This document shows, one piece after another, positions 53,163 to 61,918 of a stretch of 64,000 nt of DNA (the first letter of the stretch is position 1; the number at the start of each line of letters is the position of its first letter). The stretch spans positions 362,684-426,683 of the forward strand of contig NZ_JARP01000007.1 of NCBI RefSeq assembly GCF_000708595.2, given 5' to 3'. Source of the DNA: Flavobacterium sp. KJJ. Its GTDB lineage: Bacteria; Bacteroidota; Bacteroidia; Flavobacteriales; Flavobacteriaceae. A model generated the notes under the pieces. It ran no database searches, was not told where the DNA came from, and was given only the letters and a program-made list of their open reading frames with translations. The translations under genes and the position numbers were made by a program.

Positions 53163-53252
53163 TATTTTAGATTTTAGATTTGTGAAATGTGAGACGTAAG
53201 ATGTGATTTGTGAAAGGAAACAACATTTAACATTTCACAAAAAACATTTCAC
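53163..53252. repeat. kdp-locus palindrome 5
   Basis: GTGAAATGT (53182-53190) pairs with ACATTTCAC (53244-53252), and GTGAAA (53210-53215) with TTTCAC (53233-53238). It also starts with TTTTAGATTTTAGATTT words like those at 31836-31866. Confidence 0.65.
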
Positions 53253-53255
53253 GAA

Positions 53256-53537
53256 TTAGACTCCCGAAGTATTAACTTGCTTAATGTATTCCGCTTTAAG
53301 CGTTTGAGGAAAAAGGTGTGAAATATTGCAGTGGCGCATTTCCATAAAAGAAGAAACCGAAAAAACATACACATTAGAAATGGCATTTTTAGTTTCTATG
53401 CTTCCACTGATAAATAGGCGTTCAGCAAGAGCAAGACATTTTTTTGCACGAACGATATTTCCAGAAATAATAGATTTTTTGGTTATCTCGGCAAAGCGTT
53501 CTGCTTGTTTGTAGATTGAGGTGACTTGATTTTTCAT
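53256..53537 (-). CDS. kdp-associated small helical protein
   Basis: The 93-residue protein has no signal or membrane span and looks all-helical: VTSIYKQAERFAEITKKSIISGNIVRAKKCLALAERLFISG, then NAISNVYVFSVSSFMEMRH. The first part resembles a TPR-like helix pair. I recall similar uncharacterised proteins beside kdp genes in Bacteroidota. It is the first gene of the kdp cluster, 53 bases after a predicted sigma-54 start site. The role is unknown; a regulatory or assembly role is a guess. Confidence 0.7.
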   Translation of the reverse strand: MKNQVTSIYKQAERFAEITKKSIISGNIVRAKKCLALAERLFISGSIETKNAISNVYVFSVSSFMEMRHCNISHLFPQTLKAEYIKQVNTSGV

Positions 53538-53600
53538 GAGAATGAATTTTTATGTTCTCCCTCCTTATGCCAAAATATGTTCCGAAAAAGTAAGGTAACT

Positions 53601-53617
53601 GCTAAAGTGCTGCCAAT
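53601..53617 (-). promoter_or_regulatory. Sigma-54 promoter of the kdp operon
   Basis: The minus strand reads TTGGCAGCACTTTAGCA. GG and GC are exactly ten bases apart, as required for a -24/-12 promoter, and it differs from TTGGCAC-N5-TTGCA at only two positions. The start site would be near 53590, about 53 bases before the 93-aa gene. An NtrC-type activator gene lies next door. Confidence 0.65.
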
Positions 53618-53653
53618 AAAAGGAATGTAGTTTTGTGCCAAAAATTAGGCATA

Positions 53654-53684
53654 AAAAAAGCCTATCAAAATGATAAGCTTTTAT
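53654..53684 (-). terminator. Terminator after the sigma-54 activator gene
   Basis: AAAGC-TATCA and TGATA-GCTTT arms with one mismatch; on the minus strand seven T residues follow. It separates the activator transcript from the kdp promoter. Confidence 0.75.
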
Positions 53685-53777
53685 TGAAATGATAAGGTTT
53701 ATTTAATTGTGAATTGTGAATTGTAAAATGTGACCTTCTTTTAATTTGAAATTTGAAATTGCCATTGATTTTGAAAT

Positions 53778-55133
53778 TTAAATTTTGGAATTTTCAATCC
53801 CATATTCTTCCAATTTTCGATACAAAGTCGCAATTCCAATTTCTAATAACCGTGCTGTTTCGGCTTTATTACCTTTCGTATAATTCAAAACTTTCTGAAT
53901 GTGCAGTTTTTCAACACTCTGCATAGAGAAAGCCGACATTGATTTTGTGCTTTTTTCCGTTTGATGTTGCATTTCATACGGCAAAACATCTGAAGTTAAA
54001 GTATCGCCATTACTCAAAATAACCGATCGTTCGATAATATTTTTAAGTTCTCGGATATTTCCCGGCCAAGAATAATTTTCTAATTTCTGTAGAAAATCAT
54101 CAGCAATATGTAATGTTTTTTTGTTTGTTTTTTCAGAAAATTGTTTGACGAAATAATGCGTCAAAACGCCAATATCCTTGATTCTTTCTCGCAAAGAAGG
54201 CAGTTTGATTTCGAAGATATTCAAACGGAAATACAAATCAGAACGAAAACGATGTTCGTCACTTTCTGTTTTTAAATCTCTGTTTGTAGCGGCAATTAAT
54301 CTGAAATTTGATTTTTTTGGAGTTGTATCGCCAACTGGAATGTATTCGGAAGTTTCTAAAACGCGCAGTAATTTGGCTTGGAGATCAATTGGCATTTCTC
54401 CAATTTCATCTAAGAACAAAGTACCGCCATTTGCTTCTTCAATAAAACCTTTTTTATCTTTTAAAGCTCCTGTAAAAGCGCCTTGTTTGTGGCCAAAAAG
54501 TTCGCTTTCCAGAATCTCTTTGCTGAAAGTACTGCAGTTTAAAGCCACAAAAGATTTTCCGACACGATTGCTGTTTTCATGAATGGCCTGCGCAAAAACT
54601 TCTTTTCCGGTTCCGGTTTCGCCAGTCAATAAAACAGTTGAATCTGTTCTGGCAACTTTTTGAGCGAGATCAATAACCTGTTCAATTCCTTTAGATTTTC
54701 CAATTATAGTCTCGAAAGAATATTTGTTTGCAATACGTTTTTCAAGTTGCTGTACTTTTTTCTGCAATTCTACCTTGTCTACAGCTTTATAGAGCAACGG
54801 AATAATTTTATCGTTATCGTCACCTTTTACAATATAATCAAAAGCACCATTTTTCATTGCTTGAACGCCGTCAGTAATATTCCCGAAAGCAGTCAGCAAA
54901 ATAACTTCAATCAGCGGAAAACTTCCTTTTATGTTCTGAAGAAAATCAACTCCATTTCCGTCAGGTAATTTGACATCACACAAAACGACATCAATTTCGG
55001 TTTGCTCCAGTTTTTTAAAACCTGATTTTAAATCTTTGGCTTCAAAAACTTCAAAACCTTCCGATTTTATAATACGTGCCAATAGACTTCTGAGTTTTTC
55101 TTCGTCGTCTATAATTAAAATTTTGTGTGTCAT
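53778..55133 (-). CDS. NtrC-type sigma-54-dependent response regulator
   Basis: The 451-residue protein has a receiver (about 4-120, Asp53 in LCDVKLPDG), a sigma-54-interacting AAA+ domain (about 145-370; Walker A GETGTGKE, the GAFTGA loop, Walker B GGTLFLDEIGEMP), and a Fis-type helix-turn-helix at the end (KAETARLLEIGIATLYRKLEEYG). I start at MTHKILIIDDEE; the longer frame adds ten unlikely residues. Its place just upstream of a sigma-54 promoter and the kdp genes suggests it activates kdp in place of KdpE, which is absent. Confidence 0.93.
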   Translation of the reverse strand: MTHKILIIDDEEKLRSLLARIIKSEGFEVFEAKDLKSGFKKLEQTEIDVVLCDVKLPDGNGVDFLQNIKGSFPLIEVILLTAFGNITDGVQAMKNGAFDYIVKGDDNDKIIPLLYKAVDKVELQKKVQQLEKRIANKYSFETIIGKSKGIEQVIDLAQKVARTDSTVLLTGETGTGKEVFAQAIHENSNRVGKSFVALNCSTFSKEILESELFGHKQGAFTGALKDKKGFIEEANGGTLFLDEIGEMPIDLQAKLLRVLETSEYIPVGDTTPKKSNFRLIAATNRDLKTESDEHRFRSDLYFRLNIFEIKLPSLRERIKDIGVLTHYFVKQFSEKTNKKTLHIADDFLQKLENYSWPGNIRELKNIIERSVILSNGDTLTSDVLPYEMQHQTEKSTKSMSAFSMQSVEKLHIQKVLNYTKGNKAETARLLEIGIATLYRKLEEYGIENSKI

Positions 55134-55160
55134 TTGAGGAAAGCAAGTTGTTTTGATGTA

Positions 55161-55168
55161 CAAATTTA
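55161..55168 (-). promoter_or_regulatory. -7 box of the sigma-54 activator gene
   Basis: The minus strand reads TAAATTTG, a perfect TAnnTTTG, leaving a leader of about 20 bases. No clear -33 box was found. Confidence 0.4.
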
Positions 55169-55289
55169 GGTTTTAAATCACTTTCCTTTTTTAATTCGGA
55201 ATAAATTATTTTTAAGTATGTAATCAGTTTTAAAATATTTTCATCGAAAAGAAGTGTATTTTTAGATCCAAAAAGAACCACTAAAATTT

Positions 55290-56501
55290 ATGTCAAAACG
55301 AATTCTCATTATAATAACTGCTGTATTGTTCTGTGGTTTACATGGTTTTTCAAATGAAATGATTGAAAAAGATTCTTCAAAATCAAAAAGTATTTCTTTT
55401 AAAATCAAATTAAAATCGGCTGATGAGGTTAAAATCAAACCTGCTCCTTTAAAATTCAATAAACATTTTGCCTATAGTTTTACGCTTGATGATGGATATC
55501 GATCAGCTTATTTAACAGCCTTTCCATTATTGAATGGCGGAAAAATTAGTAATCTTGATAAAAACGAATGGAAAATCGACCAAGGCGGAGACGGAACAAC
55601 TTCAAATGGACTTTTTTATTCAGACGGTTTCGGAAACAAAATCCCATTTAAATTGGCTTTGGCAATTAACGGAGGTGCAATTCGTGATTTACCAGCAAAT
55701 CGCGGACATCTTTCTTGGCAAGAAATTAAAGAAATGTATAATGCTGGCTGGGATCTTTTGAATCACGGTTTTCATCATGCTACAAAACACCGCACAAATT
55801 ATTTGACAGAAGTAACCGAAAATACTACATCAATAAAACAAAATCTTGATTTTACCATGTCGCATTTTGTGGTTCCTGGCGGAGAAGGAGATGAGAAATA
55901 TTATTTAGAATATGAAAAAGAGGCACTTAATAACGGACATTTTTCGGTAGCATCTTATTATGGTGCTGGGCCAGTTTTTAAGGTCGATTCAAAAGTTGAT
56001 TTAGATAAAATGATTTCTGCCAGAACTTTTGTGCAGAGCTCAAAAGATTCAACTAGTTTCAAAACAATGGATCGTTATTTAAAGACACTAGATTCGATTG
56101 TAAAACAACCAAATACACTTTGGTTTAACGAATTTACACACGGAACAGGCAACGGAAATTTATGGAATTTAAGCATGCGTTTCCCGGATTTTAAATACTA
56201 TATGACAACGCTTGCCAATAAATACGGAGCAAAAGGAAACGATTCCATCTGGATGGCACCGTGGCAGGAAGTTTACGAATATATTTGGTTAAGAGACAGA
56301 ATTAAAATCGATTACAAACAAAAAGATAAAGAAATAGAAGTTACGATTGAATTACCTGAAATTCCAGAAAACTTTAGAAATCGAGATATTTCTTTAACAG
56401 TTGATGCTTCATCAAAATTTGAAATCGAATCAAGTAAAGATTTAAAAATTAAAGACGACGGAAAAACAACTCACAAACAGATTTTCATTCAACTGAAATA
56501 A
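55290..56501 (+). CDS. Secreted polysaccharide deacetylase-like protein
   Basis: The 403-residue protein has a signal peptide (1-22) and a NodB-type fold: the TLDDGYRSAY motif (about residues 65-74) with the metal-binding Asp and the NHGFHH motif (about 158-163) with two His. The C-terminal ~70 residues form a likely beta domain (DISLTVDASSKFEIES). Such enzymes remove acetyl groups from chitin, peptidoglycan or other glycans. The substrate cannot be inferred. It is divergent from the sigma-54 activator gene. Confidence 0.82.
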   Translation: MSKRILIIITAVLFCGLHGFSNEMIEKDSSKSKSISFKIKLKSADEVKIKPAPLKFNKHFAYSFTLDDGYRSAYLTAFPLLNGGKISNLDKNEWKIDQGGDGTTSNGLFYSDGFGNKIPFKLALAINGGAIRDLPANRGHLSWQEIKEMYNAGWDLLNHGFHHATKHRTNYLTEVTENTTSIKQNLDFTMSHFVVPGGEGDEKYYLEYEKEALNNGHFSVASYYGAGPVFKVDSKVDLDKMISARTFVQSSKDSTSFKTMDRYLKTLDSIVKQPNTLWFNEFTHGTGNGNLWNLSMRFPDFKYYMTTLANKYGAKGNDSIWMAPWQEVYEYIWLRDRIKIDYKQKDKEIEVTIELPEIPENFRNRDISLTVDASSKFEIESSKDLKIKDDGKTTHKQIFIQLK

Positions 56502-56509
56502 AAAATATA

Positions 56510-56585
56510 GCCACAGATTAAAAGGATTCTAATGATTTTTTTACTTTCAAAATAAATAATCCTTCTAATCTTTTTAATCTGTGGC
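56510..56585. repeat. Inverted repeat GCCACAGATTAAAA
   Basis: GCCACAGATTAAAA and its exact complement are 48 bases apart, with further GGATT/AATCC pairs inside. It separates convergent genes and looks like a dispersed Flavobacterium intergenic palindrome; a fragment (TTTTAATCTGTAGC) lies near 42838. Confidence 0.7.
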
Positions 56586-56593
56586 AAAACTTT

Positions 56594-59500
56594 CTAATTA
56601 ATCTCCTTTTCGTTATCCCTTATAAAAGTATCAATATTCATTAAATAAGGGTCTACAACAATTCGTTGAGGTTTTATTTTAGATTTTATTTTTCCCTCTA
56701 TTTTATTGTTTTTTATTGAAAATGTAAAACGCGATAACTTTCCGTTTTCATCATAAATCCCAATATCTATTGTACTATCGTTTGGGATTTGTTTTCTTTC
56801 TCCCGTTGCATTTTCCTGATATTTTTTAGAAGAAGCCTTAAAAGAGATCTCATAAAAACCATTCTTTTTAATGCTGACAACAGATTCTATTTTAGACGAA
56901 TAAGTGATAATCTGCTTAAACATTTCATCTAATTTTGGATATAGATTTTTATCTGTTACAGCATAAATTTCTTTTAATAAATCTTCTGAATCAGGAGACG
57001 GATTTGGATATTTATAATGATTCAGGAAATTCTTCAAAGCTAGATTTACTTTTTCTTCACCAATTAATATTCGCAATTGATGCATAACCAGCATTCCTTT
57101 ATCATAAGGTAAATGCGGCGTGTCGTAATTCGTTTTATATAAAGGCGTTTCCGGATCGTAACTTCTGCTACTCAAGTATAAATCAAGATGAATCTTTAAT
57201 GTTTCAAGCGCTTTTTCTAAACCATGTTCCTTTTCATAAAGCATCAATTCTGTGTATTGTGCCAAAGTTTCGGTCAAAATCCAGCTTCCTTCTTTCTGTT
57301 CTGGACTTATCTGCGCATTTCCCCACCATTCATGCGACAATTCATGAGCTGTTAATTGATTGATGACATCTTCTTTATCTTTGTTTTTGAGATCGTTGTA
57401 AAAACCAAAATTCTCTTTCATGAAAACAGTTGACGGATAAGAAGTCGCAGCAAATCCATCGGCAAAAGCAGAAACTTCTGCATAACGAATGGCTTTATAA
57501 GGATATTTACCAAAGTTGCTCTGGCAGTAATCTAAAGTATTTTTTACATCTTGAATTAGTTTTTCAACGTTTCTGGAATGTCTTTTATCATAAAAAACTT
57601 CAATAGAAATACCTTTATAATTTGTTTTTTGGATTTGATATTCGGCAGAAGAAAAAGCAAAACGAAACGGAGTCTTTCCATTTGATTTATAATGAAAATA
57701 ATTGCGATTGCCTTTTTTCCAATTTCCAATTAAATCTCCAACACCAATGGCTGTTTGATTTTTGGATGTCGAAACTACAGCATCATAATCAATAAAATCA
57801 TATTTGATTTCAGATTTATCTTCCAGTTTTTTAAGAGGCGTCTGAGGCTTCAAATGTCTTTTTGCACGCTCTTTTTTACTGCTGATTTCATTCGATTCCT
57901 GATAACCAAAAAGCGGAAAGTAACGGCTTATTCGCATAAAAGAACCATTTTCGATTATAGAATTAAAAGCCGTGTGTCCTTTAAAGGGCGACCACGATGA
58001 TTCAAAAGAAAAATTCATTTTCAGTTTTTGCTGTGGCTGTAAAGGTTTTCCCAATCGAAACCAATAATGTTGAAAATCAGAAACATCGTCTAAGTTTTTA
58101 GAATTCTGAATCTCAACAGAAGTCAACTTCGAATTTCGATCTATATATAGGAGTAAACTATCAATTGGTTTTTCAGAATTATTGATTAGTTCATAACTCC
58201 CTTTTACTTGATAACGGTTTTCCTCAGGATATAAATCGACCTTACTTTTTACAGAAACAATTGTGGGTTGAGCCAGATTGATGTATTTTTTGAATTGACG
58301 TTCGTATTTCTCGCTCCAATTATTTTGATCGTCTTCGGTCAAATAAGGATATTCAATATTGGTTTTATAAAAAAGATAACTTCCAAAACCAATAAAAAGA
58401 ATCATTCCGAATCCTAAAGTTGTTTTTTGAATACCATTAAATGAATTTCTGCGAAAGGTTTTTACGATCGAAGCATTTCTTTTCCATAAAATTCCGGTCA
58501 AAGTAAGCAGAACAAGAGCCAATCCGAAATTGTACAACATCGAAATATGAAACGGAAAAGTATATTTTCCGAAACCATTCAAATCAAAATATTCTGTTTT
58601 AAAAGCATTTCCAAAACGAAATAAAGGATGTGAAATTCCCAATTGTTCTCCAATTCCGGTACAAAACAAAATGCAGACAAAAGCCGAAATCGCAAGTCCG
58701 ATATATTTATTTTTGATGAAAGTCTGAATTGCAATGATCAAAATTGAAATTAGCAGTAACGGAAACCCAATAAAATAAAACAAAGAAAGATAAAGATCAA
58801 TTTCGATTGGGGCATTCGCATTCATAATTTGAAATCCGCATCCAATTAAAATACTTATACTAATAATGAGTAACGAAATTATAAAAAGTGCCGTTAATTT
58901 TGCCAGTAAAACAACAAATTGAGAATAAGGCGCTGTATTTTCAAGCATTTCAAATCTCGAATTTTCGCTTCGATTTAATAATTCACTACTATAAAAAAGA
59001 AGAATCAAAATCAGAATAAAAGGCAGACGATCCATTATTGTGGAAATCATTAAAGCAGTATCGGTAATTTTTTCAGCTAAGCGTATTCCGCCGTCAATTT
59101 CATCTGAAATCTCAATCATTAATAATCCAGAAAATAAAAGAACAATCAGCAAAAATGGAATTCCTTTCAGAATTAAATAAATATCCAGTTTTATATTGCT
59201 TTTAAACACAGCCAAATTATGTCTGAAAGTTTTGAATTCGATGTTTTTAGGAATTGCTGCTGAAAATACTTTTGTTTCTTTTTGAATGAGTTTAGATGTT
59301 TTTACCTTTTTAGTTTTGGTTTTTTGGAATGAAAATAATCGATACGAAACAAAAAGTAAAAGGAGAGAAACAGAAATCCATAACAATCGGTTAAATAAAA
59401 AGTTACCCGAAAGTGAAACCAGCTGGCTGTTTTTTTCAATTGAAGTCCAATATCTCGTTTGTTCCAGAAAAGCTGCCAGACCAAACGGATCTATTTTTGC

Positions 59501-60133
59501 TGCCCAAGACATGGCTTTCGCCGAAGATGGAGAAGCATTTGCAAATAGGGGCGAATTCGAAAAAATCGAACCTGCTATATATAAGATGTAAATTAATAAT
59601 CCGCCAACATAAATGAATAGTTTACTTCGGGTAAGCCACGCCAGAGCAGTCAAGATAGAAAGGCACAAGAAAATATTCGGAATCACAATGACCAAATACG
59701 GCCAGACATAATTTATAATTTCAAAAGAACCAATTTCGCTTTTAGGAATCCAGGACATTTGGTGTCCAACAATCATTCCGATGATAAACATTCCAAAAGA
59801 AACTACGGCAATTATAAATGCTGTAATAAATTTTGGAGTTAAATAATTAAACTTAGAAATAGGAGAGGAGAAAATAATCGAATCGAATTTCGTTTCATAT
59901 TCCTTTAAAAAGCTTTGCGCCGCCTGAAGTGTAATCGAGAATATAGTCGTTAACGAAATCAGACCAATCGCATAAGTTAAAACATACGGACTATTTTTGT
60001 AAGCGCCCGAAAAAGAAAAGTTCGCAAATGCGCTCACAAAAAATCCTAAAACCAAATAAATGATAAACGTGGCATAAAAAGTCCAGCTTCTGGTGTTGTT
60101 ATGCCATTCAAATTGAATTAATTTAGAAAGCAT
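56594..60133 (-). CDS. ABC transporter permease fused to an M1-family aminopeptidase
   Basis: The 1179-residue protein has two blocks of membrane spans typical of ABC-2 permeases (about 15-270 and 310-590) and then a large extracytoplasmic M1 peptidase-like domain (about 640-1130). The zinc motif is HELSHEWWGNA (about residue 925) with the distal Glu in LTETLAQY, so it looks catalytically able. The GAMEN exopeptidase motif is replaced by GFAATSYP. It lies 4 bases after its ABC ATPase gene. Substrate and purpose are unknown; coupling of peptide cleavage to export or sensing is possible. Confidence 0.85.
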   Translation of the reverse strand: MLSKLIQFEWHNNTRSWTFYATFIIYLVLGFFVSAFANFSFSGAYKNSPYVLTYAIGLISLTTIFSITLQAAQSFLKEYETKFDSIIFSSPISKFNYLTPKFITAFIIAVVSFGMFIIGMIVGHQMSWIPKSEIGSFEIINYVWPYLVIVIPNIFLCLSILTALAWLTRSKLFIYVGGLLIYILYIAGSIFSNSPLFANASPSSAKAMSWAAKIDPFGLAAFLEQTRYWTSIEKNSQLVSLSGNFLFNRLLWISVSLLLLFVSYRLFSFQKTKTKKVKTSKLIQKETKVFSAAIPKNIEFKTFRHNLAVFKSNIKLDIYLILKGIPFLLIVLLFSGLLMIEISDEIDGGIRLAEKITDTALMISTIMDRLPFILILILLFYSSELLNRSENSRFEMLENTAPYSQFVVLLAKLTALFIISLLIISISILIGCGFQIMNANAPIEIDLYLSLFYFIGFPLLLISILIIAIQTFIKNKYIGLAISAFVCILFCTGIGEQLGISHPLFRFGNAFKTEYFDLNGFGKYTFPFHISMLYNFGLALVLLTLTGILWKRNASIVKTFRRNSFNGIQKTTLGFGMILFIGFGSYLFYKTNIEYPYLTEDDQNNWSEKYERQFKKYINLAQPTIVSVKSKVDLYPEENRYQVKGSYELINNSEKPIDSLLLYIDRNSKLTSVEIQNSKNLDDVSDFQHYWFRLGKPLQPQQKLKMNFSFESSWSPFKGHTAFNSIIENGSFMRISRYFPLFGYQESNEISSKKERAKRHLKPQTPLKKLEDKSEIKYDFIDYDAVVSTSKNQTAIGVGDLIGNWKKGNRNYFHYKSNGKTPFRFAFSSAEYQIQKTNYKGISIEVFYDKRHSRNVEKLIQDVKNTLDYCQSNFGKYPYKAIRYAEVSAFADGFAATSYPSTVFMKENFGFYNDLKNKDKEDVINQLTAHELSHEWWGNAQISPEQKEGSWILTETLAQYTELMLYEKEHGLEKALETLKIHLDLYLSSRSYDPETPLYKTNYDTPHLPYDKGMLVMHQLRILIGEEKVNLALKNFLNHYKYPNPSPDSEDLLKEIYAVTDKNLYPKLDEMFKQIITYSSKIESVVSIKKNGFYEISFKASSKKYQENATGERKQIPNDSTIDIGIYDENGKLSRFTFSIKNNKIEGKIKSKIKPQRIVVDPYLMNIDTFIRDNEKEIN

Positions 60134-60137
60134 AACC

Positions 60138-61022
60138 TTAATTTTGAAGTTGATTTTGACTTAAAACACTAAAATAAACATCGCTTAAATCTGGCGATAT
60201 CAATTCGAAACCAGAATCTGGACATTCATTTGCGAAAACATGAATATTGATTTTTCCCGAATTTAAGTGTGATGAAATGATATTAAAGTTCGATTGATGA
60301 TCCTTCAATTCTGTTTTCTGAATCGCTTTGATCCAGATTTTATCTTTCAAAGAATCGATCGCATCATTCGGTTTTCCTTCCAAAATCAATTTTCCGTTGG
60401 AGATAATTGCCATTTTTGGACATAAATCTCGAACGTCTTCTACAATATGAGTTGACAGAACGACAATAATGCTTTCGCCAATTTCACTCAGTAAATTATT
60501 AAATCGGTTTCTTTCTTCGGGATCAAGCCCTGCCGTTGGTTCATCCACAATAATAATCTTCGGATTTCCAAGCAAAGCCTGAGCAATTCCAAATCGCTGA
60601 CGCATCCCGCCGGAAAAAGAATGAACCGATTTGTCTTTATGCTGTAATAAATTAGTCTGTTGCAATAAATACAAAATTTGATCGTGTCGTTCCTTTTTGT
60701 TGATAATCCCTTTCAAAACTGCCAAATGATCAAGCAGGCGATAGGCAGAAATTTTAGGATAAACGCCAAATTCCTGCGGAAGATAACCTAGGTTTTGCCT
60801 GATAAACATGGGATTTTCCAGAATATTGATCCCGTTAAACTCAATAATTCCCGAAGTAGATTCCTGCAAAGCGGCAATGGTTCGCATTAAACTTGATTTT
60901 CCGGCACCGTTTGGACCAAGTAAACCAAACATACCGTTTGTGATTTCAAGCGATAATTGGTCAATGGCTTTCGTGCCGTTCTCATACGTTTTGCTGAGAT
61001 TTTTGATTGATAAACTGTTCAT
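60138..61022 (-). CDS. ABC transporter ATP-binding protein
   Basis: The 294-residue protein has Walker A GPNGAGKSS (about 36-44), the signature FSGGMRQRFG, Walker B KIIIVDEPTAGLDPEE and the switch His in LSTHIVEDV. It belongs to the ABC-2 exporter type, with a C-terminal extension of about 80 residues. It is the partner of the adjacent permease-peptidase fusion, and the two genes are only 4 bases apart. Confidence 0.93.
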   Translation of the reverse strand: MNSLSIKNLSKTYENGTKAIDQLSLEITNGMFGLLGPNGAGKSSLMRTIAALQESTSGIIEFNGINILENPMFIRQNLGYLPQEFGVYPKISAYRLLDHLAVLKGIINKKERHDQILYLLQQTNLLQHKDKSVHSFSGGMRQRFGIAQALLGNPKIIIVDEPTAGLDPEERNRFNNLLSEIGESIIVVLSTHIVEDVRDLCPKMAIISNGKLILEGKPNDAIDSLKDKIWIKAIQKTELKDHQSNFNIISSHLNSGKINIHVFANECPDSGFELISPDLSDVYFSVLSQNQLQN

Positions 61023-61139
61023 TTTTTGATTGATTTAGATGATTGAATTAAATTATGATTTGAAAATTTTAGGCAATAGAATACCTGTCGGCTTCAAAAA
61101 CCGATTTATTATGTTTAGAAATTAAAATTTAAAAGAAAG

Positions 61140-61346
61140 CTATTCTGCTACGTATTCTAAAATATCGCCAGGCTGGCAATCCAGAATTTTACAGATAGCT
61201 TCGAGAGTATCAAACCGAATTCCTTTTGCTTTTCCAGTTTTTAGAATCGATAAATTGGCAGGCGTAATATCTAGTTTTTCTGCCAACTCTTTACTCTGCA
61301 TCTTGCGTTTGGCAAGCATTACATCAACATTTACAATTATTGGCAT
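61140..61346 (-). CDS. Small XRE-family transcriptional regulator
   Basis: The 68-residue protein is nearly all helix-turn-helix (MQSKELAEKLDITPANLSILKTGKAKGIRFDTLEAICKILDCQPGDILEY), like the YozG group. It starts 2 bases after the DUF2975 gene. Regulators of this group are commonly paired with DUF2975 membrane proteins. Twin palindromes in the promoter of the pair are likely its binding sites. Confidence 0.9.
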   Translation of the reverse strand: MPIIVNVDVMLAKRKMQSKELAEKLDITPANLSILKTGKAKGIRFDTLEAICKILDCQPGDILEYVAE

Positions 61347-61348
61347 AG

Positions 61349-61864
61349 TTATATAAATAAGTCTTGTTCGTTCTGAAGGTTTAAACCTTGCTTAAAAATA
61401 GAAGCTAAAAAGTAAGCAAAAGCACCAAGCATTCCGTGCAGTATAATAAAAAGCCAAACTTCATTATCCAGCGGAACAAAAAAGAAAGCTACAAATAGTA
61501 CAATACTCGGAATTAATAAATTCGATAAATAGAAACGCCTTAAATGAGAGATTCCATTTGCAGTAAACAATTTTGGCTGATAAAAGACCTTAAAAACATT
61601 ACTGCTCAATAAAAAGAAAAGACCGTATAGACTTAGCGGGGCTAAAAAATCAAAAAGAATGTATGGTAAATTGTAATCACCCAGCATTAAAGGATGCGAA
61701 GTAAAAGGATAACAAACCTGGAAATACTTTCCGTTATCTTTAAAGGTCAAAAACAATCCCGTTACTAATGTAAAAGCTGAATATGCTGCCAAAAAGAAAT
61801 AAATAACCGCTAAAAATCGGGTAAAGTAAAATAATATTCGAGATACAATATGAGTTGTCTTCAT
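61349..61864 (-). CDS. DUF2975 family membrane protein
   Basis: The 171-residue protein has four membrane spans (about 10-38, 64-86, 106-127, 130-152) and fits DUF2975 with NVFKVFYQPKLFTANGISHLRRF in the second loop. The biochemical role is unknown. It is the first gene of a two-gene unit with a small XRE regulator, a pairing seen repeatedly in bacteria. Confidence 0.85.
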   Translation of the reverse strand: MKTTHIVSRILFYFTRFLAVIYFFLAAYSAFTLVTGLFLTFKDNGKYFQVCYPFTSHPLMLGDYNLPYILFDFLAPLSLYGLFFLLSSNVFKVFYQPKLFTANGISHLRRFYLSNLLIPSIVLFVAFFFVPLDNEVWLFIILHGMLGAFAYFLASIFKQGLNLQNEQDLFI

Positions 61865-61888
61865 ATATTAAAAGTTAAATTGATATTG

Positions 61889-61918
61889 CAAATGTATAAT
61901 TAATTATCGTAAAACAAT
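61889..61918 (-). promoter_or_regulatory. Promoter of the DUF2975-XRE unit
   Basis: The minus strand reads ATTG, an 18-base spacer and TACATTTG, a perfect -7 box extended by CA. The predicted leader is about 20 bases. Confidence 0.5.

Noticed and set aside
45666..53252. CRISPR array as an explanation for the kdp repeats
   Set aside because: The repeats are palindromes of variable sequence and length at gene junctions, without constant repeats, regular spacers or cas genes.
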